Shown here piece by piece: positions 47,836 through 60,900 of a stretch of 64,000 nt of DNA. The position numbers and the translations under genes are program-made. The DNA lies in NCBI GenBank assembly GCA_009733715.1, contig WMKJ01000013.1, positions 62,001-126,000 of the forward strand. The letters are read 5' to 3'. Numbering within the stretch: position 1 is the first letter of the stretch; each line of letters starts with the position of its first letter. The notes beneath the pieces were generated by a model, which was given only the letters and a program-made list of their open reading frames with translations, was not told where the DNA came from and did no database searches. Source of the stretch: Herpomyces periplanetae. Lineage: Eukaryota > Ascomycota > Laboulbeniomycetes > Herpomycetales > Herpomycetaceae.

Positions 47836-50220
47836 TTTTTGATGTGGACTATGGATGTAGAAAGATTAATTGACGAGAAAAGTAAGCAAGCATTCCAGCA
47901 GCTTGGTTGTTTGGTTGCATGTTTAGTTTTGAATTTAGCGATAGTTCATGGGAAATAATTTGTCTGGAAGCCGGGTGAGCGGTTGACCGGCAAAGATTGA
48001 GCGGCTTCAAGAACTAATGATGACGGAAACTAAAAACTTACAAGGGTAATGTTAGTTATAGGATGTAAAGGGATAGCATAGCATAGGATACGATGGGATA
48101 AAACATGATAAATTGAATCCTTTTCACAGCAATGAGCGCCATCAGGCAAGATGGCCCACCAACTAACAAAGTGGTGATTCAGGCTGGAAGGGGGAAACTG
48201 AAGTGGATCCAAGAACGGGCGCACGCACGCACGCACCAAACCATTACCATCACAATATTTGATGCAGTGAACAAAACATTCTAAATAGCGGAGGTTGTGA
48301 GGAATTGCGTAGTCGAGTAACGAGGCCGAGAATCCGTGATGCTGTTGTGTGGGAGCGTTCAAACGGTTAGTCCACCCATTTACTCATTGTAACGCTTTAT
48401 CCAGCATCCTTTCATTTCCCCGACAATCCAAGGCGTTACTTGTACAGCGCCATTGTAAATTGGATCACCAAGGTTAACTATTGCAGAGTTTTAAGCCGGT
48501 ATGGCAGTTACAGAAGGGTTGCAGTTAATCGAGGAGGTTTCACATGATATTATTGTATGCGTTATACCCGAGTTCCTGTCGTGGTGATGGTGATGATCCT
48601 TCGAGACCCGGGCGAGGGAACGCTCATCCTTTGATTTGACGATTCCTGAACCAGCCAGGACGTAAAAATCCCGATCCATGTTAAATGGGAAGGGAATATA
48701 TCTGCGCACTTAACCTAAGGCCATTACTCTTACAGTGGATTGTACACGCACAATTGTAGTTGACCCATTGCTGAACGGTGATTAAATATTCATAATGGGA
48801 ATAAAATCCAGTCCACTGCCACTCGAATACTTCCACATCGAATACCGTACTAATGTTGCCTAATGCTGTGTGACAATTGTAAAATTATCAATGAAACAGT
48901 TATTCCCTCCCTTCGCATCCATCGATGGGGCTTTCACTAATGTTTTCAAGCTTCAGTCGCGGGCAGGCTAGCTAGTTAGCTCGTTTATAAAACCCAAGGA
49001 TGAAGTTATCGATAAATTACGTCTCAATTGCGTAACACGGTCAAATTGTCTGCCCAATTACCCACCCTTTAGAGTTTGGTGTAACTCTTTGATAAATGTT
49101 TTATCTGTGCAGCCTAGACCAGGCTAGGTTTGCTCGTGCGTGAACCATCGTGGTGATGTATTCACCACACTGGAACGTCGACGTCGACGTCGACGCCGAT
49201 GGAGATGGCAACATCGACAATAATTGCAAATTACTCTCTGTGGTGCTCTGCTCAATTGCCCTTTTGTATTCTTGTGTCAATTGATCTTCGTGAACAAAAT
49301 GCTTACTTTGAGTTTGATTAATTTTCTGCAACCCTACCCCATCAATCTAGCTTTGCGTGTGCATTGGTTATTCAAATGCCACCGAGTACTGGTCCTCAGT
49401 TGATATTCGTGTATAGCTTGAATTAAAAGTGTGACCTTGACGTTTAGCCAACTCCTGCTCAACCGACAAATGTTTAATGTTCACTTAAAACATTTACCAA
49501 AGCTCAGCCTTCAACTTACGTTATGGCTACTTGGGATTTTGTTCAGGTAAGACAGTTTAAGGAGCAATTTATAAAATGGTGTTATGCCCACGCGCGAATG
49601 AGACTATACATCGTGATTATTAGCGTAATCTTAATGTGGGACAGTCAAAATTAATCTTGGTTGACAAGATAAACGTACGCACATCTTCCTGCATGTAGAC
49701 ATCTTGTTGTGGCAACACGTGTGAAAATGGTCGAAGAATCCCACGATAGTTTCTCCAAGTCTATACATTACCGTACTGTAAAATCCTATACACCGCCATA
49801 CCATTCCCCACCCTGTTGCGTTAACTCGACAGTAAAATAGTTACGCTTCATTACTGTAGTACTATTGCCCACATGCACATGCATGGACCTACACTTAACA
49901 CAACCACCTTGATGCCCTTTAAAAGGCTGTCATTTTGACTCTCAAGGCAATCGGATTTTGTTCAATACAAATTACCCTTCTTTTTTTCCTTTTTAGGAGA
50001 CTATACACATCTCATACATAACGTAGTGCATCCAGTTGAAAAGGGATGGTGCACAATAAAATTCAAACTGTGGATAACCCAAGAATATTTCACATAGGGA
50101 AATTGACTTTAGAAAAATGCTACCCAACATCTCCCCAAATTACCCAGAATTAATCTTGGATATACCAGTGATAATAGGCCATCATTTGTGCTAATTTTTA
50201 CCGGCCATACCATACACTAC

Positions 50221-50248
50221 GATGATGATGATGATGATGATGATGATG
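50221..50248 (+). repeat. (GAT)9 microsatellite
   Basis: Uninterrupted GAT run in the gene-poor interval, outside any supported frame. Confidence 0.85.
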
Positions 50249-51150
50249 CAAGCCTCCTGGCTACTCTACAAATAATACGGCCAAAGTACCTGAATGTAAT
50301 TCGACACGCATAGTTTTTTGTCCAAGCAAGTCAAAAAAAACTAACGTGCTAGCAAAATTACCAACGAAATGCGTTAAAACCTTCCTCGGGTACACTAGCG
50401 CAGTGAAAATTGCATGCAACACGCAAGCATGCCGGTATGTTGGAATTCACATACATCCACACGCTATTCCCTCCAGTTTACTAAATTTCTCGCTAAACTA
50501 TCATCAAATGAGATGTATAAGCCCTCTGACACCACATGAGATTAAAAGTAACTAGTTAGTAACATAATTGGGATGGGATAGAATGTATTCTGCTTGACCC
50601 GTTTTCCTTAAGTCTACCTGGTTAGTTACCATCCGTCTTGTGGCAAGTCTACGGCCCCATTCCAGCAATGATTTATGCAGGGTGGATCGCGGGATATCCA
50701 CGCAGAAGATTCTTGTAATTCACGTCTTTCGAACTTTTCCTGGTGATAATACACCGATAACCGTCCGCCCATCCACCCGGCCAGTTCACCAACGGTAGTA
50801 CTCCCATACGTAGGCTGTATGCCTAAGCGACAAGGAATTATCGTGATAATCAATTCGGCTTACTTTGCCTTGCCCTGCTTGCTTAATGCCGGTATAATCG
50901 TGTCCAACGCTGTAATCTTGATATTGGAAATTTTCTGCACAATCTCACAGACTACATCAATATAACTTCCATCCAAAGGCTTTTGACTTCCCAATACTCC
51001 ATAGCTTATTCAAATGTCGTAAAATCTTACCCAGGTTTACACTAGCGAGTATTACAGGTTGGGTTAATGCTACTGTAAGATGACAACCTCTGGGTTTTCT
51101 GTGATCCATATTTGAATGGACTATGACTGGTTCTAGCTACCTGGACCTAA

Positions 51151-51246
51151 ACCTCTACACTTACACTTGCATCTACACGCATCCTTACATCTCCACGCAC
51201 CCTTACATCTACACGCACCCTTGCGTCTACATCTACATCCACGCCC
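51151..51246. repeat. Hexamer-based tandem repeat with 18-bp higher-order unit
   Basis: About five 18-bp steps built from three hexamers (ACATCT-ACACGC-ACCCTT and variants) from 51151. The minus strand reads as alternating Val with Asp or Arg. The same kind of hexamer phasing as at 39122-39277, with different sequence. Confidence 0.75.
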
Positions 51247-52724
51247 ACGCATAGCACAGCACGTCTCCATTCTTTGCGTCTACAACTAACCGTAATCCTT
51301 ATTCTGCCGATAGTTAAACTCTTCGCCCCAAGTCTTTTCGTCCTAGCCATGCATTCAAATCCCCAATACTCAACATCTTTTCCCTTCCCCTAACCGCCCC
51401 TACTACCATTTTCAATTCGTCCTTGTAATCACAATCTCCCTAGATATCCATTTTGCTTAATCTTCCCTCTAAGCCTGCGTACCCGTATTCCTCCATCGTA
51501 ATTTCATCATCACCTCCACCAAACTTCACTCCACTCCCATTATATCTACTCTTAAACAGATTTTCTCAACCCTCCATCTTAACTTGTGGAGCACATGTGC
51601 GTACATCTTCATCTACACTTACTCGTGTACTTCAAATTAACTGTTTTCCCTCTTATTCCCCCTTCATTCCCCAATCCAAACCTCCCGCTTTACCCCCTTT
51701 GAATCGTTCGCCCATCTCCTTCTCCATCCCCCAATCATTCCTCATGCTCTGTTCCACTCTCCACGCTATCTTACCTCTACCCAATCGACTTTAACCTTAT
51801 GCTTTCCCCCACCACCCTTCTAAACTTCTTTGCCAACTCCTCTCGTTCCCTTGTAAATTCTTTTCCTTTCGTAAACTCTCTCTAACATCTCCACTGTTTT
51901 CTCTTCTTTTTACCCTGTCAACCCTCATTAATACTTACACTCTTCTACTTCTCTCTCTTCCCTGCTTATACTATCAACTAAACTTCTCCCTCTCCCAACC
52001 TTCCTCCTTTACCCATCATTTCCCTCAATTATCCCTCCTACTTTAATGCACTGTCCAACTAACCCATCATCCCTCCTTATCCCCTTTACTCACTCCATCC
52101 ATTTATTCCCCCTTCCAAACATTATTAAACTTGTCCCCATTCCCCCTCCGACAACCCAACCTATTCCTCCCTTTCTTCCTCTGTCGCCCTCTACCAAATC
52201 CTTCAACTCACTCCCCCCATTCTCTCCCCTAATACCTACACTTGTCAAGTCAATATTTCCCGCTAATGTTATCTTCAAAAATACTCTTTTTTAAAAGATT
52301 TCTCTTGTATATACTCCCGTATATATACACAAACTAATCCAAGACTTCAATGCGTCCAAAATATTCATCCTGTAAATCACCCAACCCAAAAATCCTCTCT
52401 TCACCCCATATAAACCTTCCGTACATATACCCCCATGCAAACCCTTCTCGTAAATCTAAACTTCAACCGTTCAAGCATGCATCCAATCGTCCATATCACA
52501 TCCCATAATTTTACGCCACCCGCTCCATTCCAATCATAACCTCCATCTCATCCCATTCTCAACCTTGCAAGCATCATTCAGCCCCAAATCTCTCACCATA
52601 TAACCCGAACCCTTGCATGTCAGATGCTTCCTAAGCCCATATTAGCTGCCATCATCATCTATAATCTCGTTTATCCCCCCCAAATAACTGGCAAAATTTA
52701 CCTCTCACCCTCTATATCCCCAAA

Positions 52725-55700
52725 TCATGCTATCATCCATTCCGCCCCCCGCTTAATAAATTTATCCATTAATGAGGATAAGTCACTCAGAACAAACCGA
52801 CACACGTAAAATGCAAAAAATTCCGTCGTCATGCGAGATCGTGCCTCAATCTCAGCTTGAAGATTCAAATCTGGCTTCCCTTGCACCGACCTACAAAGCG
52901 GTGAAACGCTACCATTCGTAACACTAGATGTCGGTGACAACCCTCCTGGAGATGATGGCTCGGAGTTCATAATTCGATTCAACCTTCGTAAAATACAATC
53001 TATCCATACCCCAAAATTAGTATAAATTTGCCCCCAAATTAAAACGTCAATTCATCCCCATACTTACCAAACACTTGAGCCGCATCAAACAACTTCGCCA
53101 ATGATTCCATGTACATTGAATTCGGCCCAGGAAACGTTTGTGGTAATGGCATGCTATCTTGAAGTCTTTCTATCGTGCGTAAACTACTCGTCATAGGTAC
53201 CGTGCTATGGCATGTGGTATACGAGTCAACTCCCACTAATAACGATGAATTCGTTCTACTCGTCGTAATGCATGAATCGCTCAACGGTAATGATAAACTG
53301 CTAGCTGTTGCGGGGAAAAGGTTCGTACCCGTGGAACATGGAACACTCGTCACTGAGCATGTGTCACTAACCGATGTCACACTACTCTTCCCCCGTAACT
53401 TAAGTAAATTCGATAGGTAATGTTTGCCCGTCGAGCTCGGTGCTCGTAAACTTGTTGATGATCCATTACAATCCCCGCTGCTACTCCCCCCGTTCACCGT
53501 GCCATTCCCCCCCCCATTCACTGTCGTACTAACCAATCCCCCCGGTGTCAATCCCATCTTATCCCAATGTCCACTTAAAAATCCGTTCGCTCCATGCGGC
53601 CCAACTTCACTTCCTAACTTTCGATTCCAACATGTTTGTGCTTGTGCAAACACTCCATCCAAGTTTCTCAACTCAATTGCTAGAGCTTCCCAATTCATCG
53701 GCTCAATTTTAATAAGCTTCTGCAATCCATTCGTTATCATATCGCACATTGATATTTTCTCATCTAAAGCTCGTAACTTTACGCCCCGTACACACCATAC
53801 ATCTCGTGGAATAAACATCCGCATTGACATATATCCCCCCCGTGGATGCGTTAACGTACGATACAAACATCGCATCAACCAATAAGGTCGTAAAAGGAAC
53901 CCATCTGGGCACGCTTCCAGCGCTGATGGCGGGTTAGTCACAAATGGATTCGGTGTACCCGGACTATCCGGATAATGTAAGTCGCAATCGAATAGGCTAG
54001 CGTTTTGATGCGTAGATGAACTCTCCTCCAACCCAATATTCCCACGCGATGTAGCCGTAGATCCATGCGATGGTGGCCCATTAACCGTGAACACCCGCTT
54101 TGATTGACGAGGAAATAATGCTAATGATCCCCCTAGAGATCCCGTAGAGTTCCCCGTAGTTGATGATCCAGCTTCACACCCCACCTCAGACGATGAAAAT
54201 GAGAGTGCCCGATTCCGTAAGCTAAACGAAGATTTATTCTTTCTTAGTGCAAACGTACCTCTACCGAACAGTCGTAAATGAGATGGTGGAGCAGGCGGAG
54301 AATATGGTACAAATGATGTGGCTGATTCAACGTGGGTGAGCGGTACACCGACACACGGTGCAGATGAAGACATTCGTGAATGACCAGAATTGGCTTGGCT
54401 GCACGAACTCATTGATGACGTGGTTACGTCAGACTTCGTAATGGATGGTAAAGACGTGTGATTAGACTTATACGTAGTTATGTTCGGTAATAATGGTCCT
54501 TTGTGTGAAAATGTACGTGACGTAGGTGATGATACACTCTCAGATGAAGATGCCAACGAGATCGACGAGCAGGATGAAGTTTCAAGTCGATGCCTTCGCA
54601 TGTAATGAGGAATTTTCCCTGTAAACGGATCAAAGCTAGTCTTAATAGGTGATGATGATGATGATGCTCCAGAAATGAGATCCTCTGTTACTGACGGTGA
54701 TAAAAGTGATATATTAGCCACCGGATGCGATGGAAGTGTGCACGATGACGAGAATGATGATGTAGACGACGATGAGGAGGGTGAAGAGGAAAACGTGGAG
54801 GGTAGTGGAGCTACCATCGAGTTCATCAGTGTGGTGTTATAGTTAAGTGATGCCGATGAAACCGCTGGTTGATTATTCCCTTGGGTAAGAGGAGTAGGAT
54901 GAGTAGCGTCTTGCGAGGGCGAAGACGTATGGCTACAAACAGTTTCAAATGTATTCATCGAAGGGCAGACAAGTGAGGGTGATGAAGAAGAATGGTGATG
55001 CAGGGCAACCTGATTTGTAGGAACAGGATCCGGCACGCCAGATATTGATATACCAAATGGTATACTTGAAGATTGTACATCTTGCGAGATAGATTCCCCC
55101 TGAGGTACATATTGAGAACAAGGTCGAGTGGAAAATTCAGAGACAGGAGAAGGTGGCGACGGTACTGCGTCAGCACAGGATGGTTTTTGGTAATAGATTA
55201 AACGCTTAATGATTTGTTCGCGTTGATGAATAAGAGAGTTCTGTAACGCCTCCACCTGGGCAGTTTGGCGAGTTTGGTCTTGAGTTAAAGAAATGTTATG
55301 CATGGCAGAGCTAATAACCGATTCTGTACCATTGTGATGTGGAAGAATTCCAGCGGACGTCACAGGTACCCGAACCGAAGCATTGGCAAAAGACTGTAAA
55401 TTATTAATATCAACATTTTCATCAAGATGGGTGAGGAGTGCATTATCATTAGGAGGCGTTTGGCTTAACGTCCGACGATGAACAAGTTGAGGTGGAAGGG
55501 GCTTGGATTTAGGTGAATGTGTATATGAGTTGACGGAAAGTGATGCTGAAAATTCGGAAGGTGCAGGTGAGGAGCCACTAGATTCATAAATAGTATCAAG
55601 CCACGAAACATATTCACCAGGAGTATCACGAAGTGATGGTGTTTCATAAGGTAAAGGACGCTGGGGTACAGCAGTAGTTGAAGGAAGCGACGTAGTTAAG

Positions 55701-56415
55701 GGGAAATCTGTATTGTTTGCTAGAGTGGAAAGGGACGAGCAAGAAAGAGGTGGTGAAAAATTACGAGGATATAGGGGAAGAGAAGGAGGGGGAATGCAAT
55801 GTTGATCTAATGAAGTCCCGGAAGGATAAGTGGAAGAAATCGTATCAATATATGAATTAGAACTGAAGGGTGAGTTTGATGTTGAAGCATCGAGGGGAAG
55901 AATAGAGAGAGACGGAGGACTTCGTAAAGAACTAGTAACGTCCTGAAACGGCAGGGAGCGAGTGGAGTCGCAGTTAGATGGGGAAGAAGATGATGAAGGT
56001 GATGACGACAAAGAAGAAGAAGCAAAAGTAGGAGATGATGGTGATAAATGAGGTAATTGAGAATATTGTTGAGTAACAATTTGAAGGGGAGAAAAAGCTG
56101 AAGAGGTTGTTTGTGAAGAAGTTGAAGAGGTAAGAATAAGGTTCAACTCTTGAATACGATTTCGGTAAGTGAGTTTCTGAGTATGTTAGAATATCAGTTT
56201 AATAAGGGATGAACGGCATGAAATAAAGAGTGGAGGAGACGAGAAAAACTTACGACAGAGTGGAGTTTCTCACGATCATCTGGTAAATCAGAATGAAGCA
56301 TTACAATGTGTAAAAGGTCGCAAACCTCGGAATATAGGTGTAGAGCGGCTTCGAAATTTTGCGCATTGTCGAGAAGTACGGCTGTATTCGCCTTCTGTAA
56401 GGCACGCGCAAGCAT
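52725..56415 (-). CDS. Fungal MIT-domain protein with large disordered middle, three exons
   Basis: Exons 56254-56415, 53068-56176 and 52725-52999 join in frame to about 1,181 residues. The N-terminus is a MIT domain (LARALQKANTAVLLDNAQNF, EAALHLYSEVCDLLHIVM, then KLTYRNRIQELNLIL), a three-helix module that in other proteins binds ESCRT-III tails. A Ser/Thr/Pro-rich region of about 700 residues follows. The conserved C-terminal region reads DGFLLRPYWLMRCLYRTLTH, PRGGYMSMRMFIPRDVWCVR, VKLRALDEKISMCDMI, then PLPQTFPGPNSMYMESLAKL and RRLNRIMNSEPS. I recall this MIT plus C-terminal combination in filamentous fungi as an uncharacterised family. The start at 56415 follows TTCAG, so an extra 5' exon is possible. 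Role in endosomal sorting is inference. Confidence 0.8.
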
Positions 56416-57963
56416 TGCTGAAGAAAATGGGTAGCAGGGGGGAAGGAAATCGTGATGATGAACAGGAAATTGAGCGAACGAAGGGAAGAAGAAGCGGGAA
56501 AAGAGTGAAATACACACGGAGAAAGGTCAGTGAAATAGAAAAACGAATGACAGAAGAAGAAAAAAAAATAAGGGAAAGAATGAAGAAATGCTCATGATTA
56601 AATATATCCAAAAAAGGAGAATTAGTCAGCGGAGGTGATAATACGAGGAAAGGAGGGGAGGATTAAGGGAAAGAGCGAGGAAAACAATATTAGAGACACG
56701 TGGATAAGGAAGGGACGATGGAACCGAATCTCTGATACTGGAGCTATTGAGATGTAGTGTGAACAAATCGGGAAGTCGCACGCCGCGACTTGGGAAGGTA
56801 GGACAAGGATGTATTGGAAGGTGAATTTTAGTTGTGGGCTAGACAGAGCTCGTGTAGAGTGACAGATGTGGAGATGACGTTTCGATCAAACATCAATTTG
56901 TTAGAGAGGTGTTGCTGAATGAGAGGAGTGTATAGCGAATGTTTTAAAAGTTGCAAGTATTTAATAATGCGTGTTGAATTACTAGAATAAAATGTGTATG
57001 ATATCCAAATAGTATGTGCTCGTTCATTAAGTAAAATACAAAACCTTTATTATATTATAATTCTTCAGCTTCTAGGAAAGCTATTACTTGCCACAATTGT
57101 ATATATGTGCATATTGATACATATTATAATAGAGTCACAACTCTACACCGAATCGTTCAATATCAATATAATAGTTACTCAAATATAAAAACTACCAAAC
57201 ACATGACCGTATGCACACTTCCTCACCTTTTAAAATTTTATATGGCAATATCCCCAACGTTACTCTTTTACCACAAATGAAATTAACTTCATCAAGCGGG
57301 AAATGATAAAAGAAACAAATCGGCTACATGAGCTTTAAATCCCTCCCAAATAATGAAAATCCCGATGCTCCCAAGCCAAATTAACAAATATATACAAATC
57401 ATTTAACAAACAAGACTAAATCTATACCAACACTCCAACAAAATCTTTCATCTACATACCCCCAACCCGTCCCTACACCCCAAACCACTTATTCCACCTA
57501 GTACCACGTGACTTTTTCCGATAATGTTCCGTCTTGGCGGTTTTGTCGTCAACATAATTCGGCAAGCCGAGTCTTTTTAGCGAGTTAGTGCAATCACCGC
57601 GTCAAAGGCGAGATAATCCGCATTTACCGCGCATTTTTTTGGTTCGTTTTTCCTTTTTTTACCATTTCCTTTCCTTTCTCTAACATTTTCCTCTAAAAAG
57701 TCACCTTTTACATTTATCATTTATCAGAAAACTTTTGATCCTCACCGTCATCCTTTTCTTCCCCGCTTTCCCCCAAGAATCCCTCCATCATCCTGCCACA
57801 TATCCCCAATCTTGCCTGAAACTCCTTTATTCATCAAACTTGATACCTTTTCCTTTTTTATCCCCGATACCGACGCGATCTTGATATCCCTCATCACGGA
57901 ATGATGGGCTTTACTGTTTTACTTGGCACCTAAACTGTTCTTTTAGCTTTCTTGCCGCTCTAA
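56416..57963. promoter_or_regulatory. Divergent intergenic region MIT gene / EAF1
   Basis: About 1.5 kb. The half near the MIT gene is purine-rich on the plus strand (56420-56720), the middle AT-rich (56940-57450). CACGTG at 57505-57510 lies about 450 bp before the EAF1 ATG, followed by T-rich sequence. No gene is recognised. Confidence 0.4.
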
Positions 57964-60900
57964 ATGTCATTACTCAACACCGTTCGCGAAGTGGTATGGA
58001 GTGCAAAAAAGGCGGATGAAAGGTAATATGTGTGGGTGCTTACTTTCAAGTTTTCGCTGACCGACTGACTTTTGCCGATCAAGAAAATCCGCCGAACTAC
58101 ATCGTAATCTTTTGCGGGCTCTTTTTGCCGTTAGCTCTGGAAACATACCCTCCATCTTCCTTCCTACCCAGTCTTCTCCTTTACAAGATGAAGCCAGTTT
58201 CCTAGATAGCAATGATATCTCGAAGTAGGTTTTTGCTCTATTTGTAGTTTATCACTAATGGCTCACAACTTCTTAGAGGACGCTTTCTTTGCGAAAATTC
58301 AATCCCTTTCCCTCACCAACTCAGAGTTCTCATGCAAAAGTCGCTTGAAAAGTCTGCCAACGTTGCAGTGAACAATTCTCCCCCTTCTCCGACTTTTTTA
58401 ACTCCAGCTGCCCCCGTATTCCCCCAAACTGCCGATCAGGCTTTTGGTATTCCCTCTTCTCCCTCTCATCAGCTTAGACAGACTCCAATCCCAGATGACT
58501 CACTTACCTCCCAATGTCAACCATCTTACTCACCCCTTCGTCCACGGTCAAAATCGCGTAGTTTATCACCTTTAACTGCGTATGACAAACCTTTGACAGA
58601 TCCAAATCCCTTAAACGATGTTTCTGGGGATCATTCACTTTCAAAATCACCACGCCGTTCAGCATTGGCTTCTGCTTCCTCCCCCCCTATCACTCCATTG
58701 AAATCTCGATCCCCCTATTCATCTCTTACCCAGCTAGCGAAGCTGTCTACAGACGAAGACCAAATTTCACCAACTAAATCACCCAATTGTCAAACGGCAG
58801 AATCCTGTGTCGTTATACCCCCATCTCCAACCCTAGCACCTTCAACCGTACTAGGAAAACGCTTACGAGAACCTGACTTGATTACGTTGGAACAAAACGC
58901 TGGGCTCTTCTCTGGCAAGAGGCTGTCAGTGGATAATCGATCAATCAAGACCGATAAGTCAACCTTAGACTCATACGATGTTGATATTTGCCCACCCGCT
59001 GCAACTTCTCCTGGAAATATACCTTCATTTCCTTTCACAGTTGCATCCCCTAGTGTTCTTCAAGAAAATTTCGTACTGGCTTCCAAGTGTACCGTGAAAG
59101 TTGAACTGCAGCAAACTGATCAAAAACCCGATGAAGTTTCCACAGTAGACAGTATCTTGACGCAGGAGGATCCAAACTCAATCAAATCCGATAACGCAGT
59201 TGGCAATGCTCCTACTGCAGACGTTGAGCTCCAAGCAAGCCAAGATAGCAATTGTTCCAATGGCAAAGTTAGTACAATGGATATTCCACCTGAACGAACG
59301 CAGCAGGTTGATGTAATGCCAGTAGCGATGACAATGAGTGAAAAATCACCCCAGTTTGCAAATTGGTGTATTAACACGGATGAATTGAGACGAGCAACAT
59401 TTTCTAATCGGGCCCAAGGCTGCTTTGTTAGTGATGAAAAGTTGGGATGGGAAATATATTTTTGGCAGCGTCCGGACTGGTTGAAAATTCTACCAAAAAC
59501 GGGCGTTACATGCTACGAAGAGGCTGAGGTTAAGATGGAGGGAAGTAAAATCACATCTAGCAAGAATGGTATAGCCCGAAAGTCAAAGCGCCAGAAGAAC
59601 CGTTTACGACCAAAAGTTCGATTAGTACGTGAAGCTGATGCGAGATGTCAAAAAGTTGAATCGAATTGCTGGGAAGGTCGGGTGAATGAAAAGACAATGG
59701 GTCGTCATTTTCTGAATGATTATTTTAAGCCGTTATTTACATTTCAATTTCAGCAAGGGGTTAGAGGCGAGTCCCTTCGTAGTTTAATGGCCCGGGCCAG
59801 CAAAACGATTACGACATCTAATTACGTCGCTATGGACCGGGAAATTTTAGATTATCGGATATTAAAACGTGTATATCAGTTACAAAGCGCAAATCGATGG
59901 TCGCTAAGGCAATTGAAGCAACAGAAGGAGCCTACTATGGAGATGTGCCATTTAGATCACTTTCTTGAAGAATCAAAATGGATGTGGACGGATTTTCGTG
60001 AAGAACGAAAATGGAAAATTTCAGCCGCTCGATTACTGGCACAAAGCTGTAGAAAGTGGGTGACTAGCAGTGAACAGGAACGTTTAAAGCTGCAAGTTCT
60101 AAGAAAAGTGAAATCTGAAATTAACAGCATGTGTACTACTGATATGAGTACTTTGAAAACAATGCCACAAAATCGGCAGGAAAAGCTATGGATGTTATTA
60201 GATGAATCATTGTTTGACGTTGTACGAAGAATGCCCTCATTTGAACAATGCTTGTATCAGTCGATTCAGCATTCAGCAAACCGGAGGGAAGATAACTCGA
60301 GAGTGTGTCCAGTATCAAAAATGGTTACCACTAAGATCGTTCCAGTCCGAGGAACAGTTGAAAGGGGTAGTCTGCTTGGTAGTCGATACGATTATGAGGA
60401 TTTGGGAAGTGATATAGTTACAATGGAGAGGAATGAAGATCAAGAACTACTACCGGAATGCTCGGATGTGGCCCTATTTGACAAAGAGTATCGAGGGATG
60501 CGAGAGAGATTACGAAACTGTCATGCATTCCGACCTCCATCCGAGTTTCCAATGCCATCACTAGGCTTCTACGAAAATCGTACAGCATCGTTATGGCTAA
60601 TGGAAGAGGATCAAAAACTACGTGCCCTGGTTTTGAAATACTGCTATAATTGGTCCTTGGTGTCTTGTGAATTGTCGATGAGATCGTCGTTTAACTCAAG
60701 TGCAGAGAGACGATCCCCTTGGGAATGCTTTGAAAGATGGATACAACTGGAGGGACTTTCGTCAGAAATGGCCAAAATGCAGTATTTTCGAACTTATTTG
60801 GCCAGGATTGAAGCGGGGGCTAAATTGGCCATGGCAAAGCAAGAAGTCGGTGAGCAGAATGGAGGAAATGGTCATCTGGATAGTGAGAAGAATTCCACAG

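Larger units (their letters stand above)
47219..52724. other. Gene-poor interval, about 5.5 kb
   Basis: The largest gap in the window. No frame shows a recognisable family; the longest (47611-47958, 51453-51794) are low-complexity. Contents: a purine-rich stretch (47380-47660), a pentamer repeat (47791-47835), GCAC runs near 48224, GTCGAC repeats (49176-49194), (GAT)9 at 50221, a hexamer/18-bp repeat (51151-51246) and a 1.2-kb pyrimidine-rich tract (about 51440-52700). Could hold a long non-coding RNA, an origin or divergent orphan exons. Confidence 0.45.

Noticed and set aside
47611-47958. 115-codon plus frame in the gene-poor interval
   Set aside because: It spans a purine-rich stretch and the CGGCA pentamer repeat, and has no folded-looking region or homologue I recognise.
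53424-53885. 153-codon plus frame
   Set aside because: It is antisense to the conserved C-terminal domain of the MIT-domain protein.
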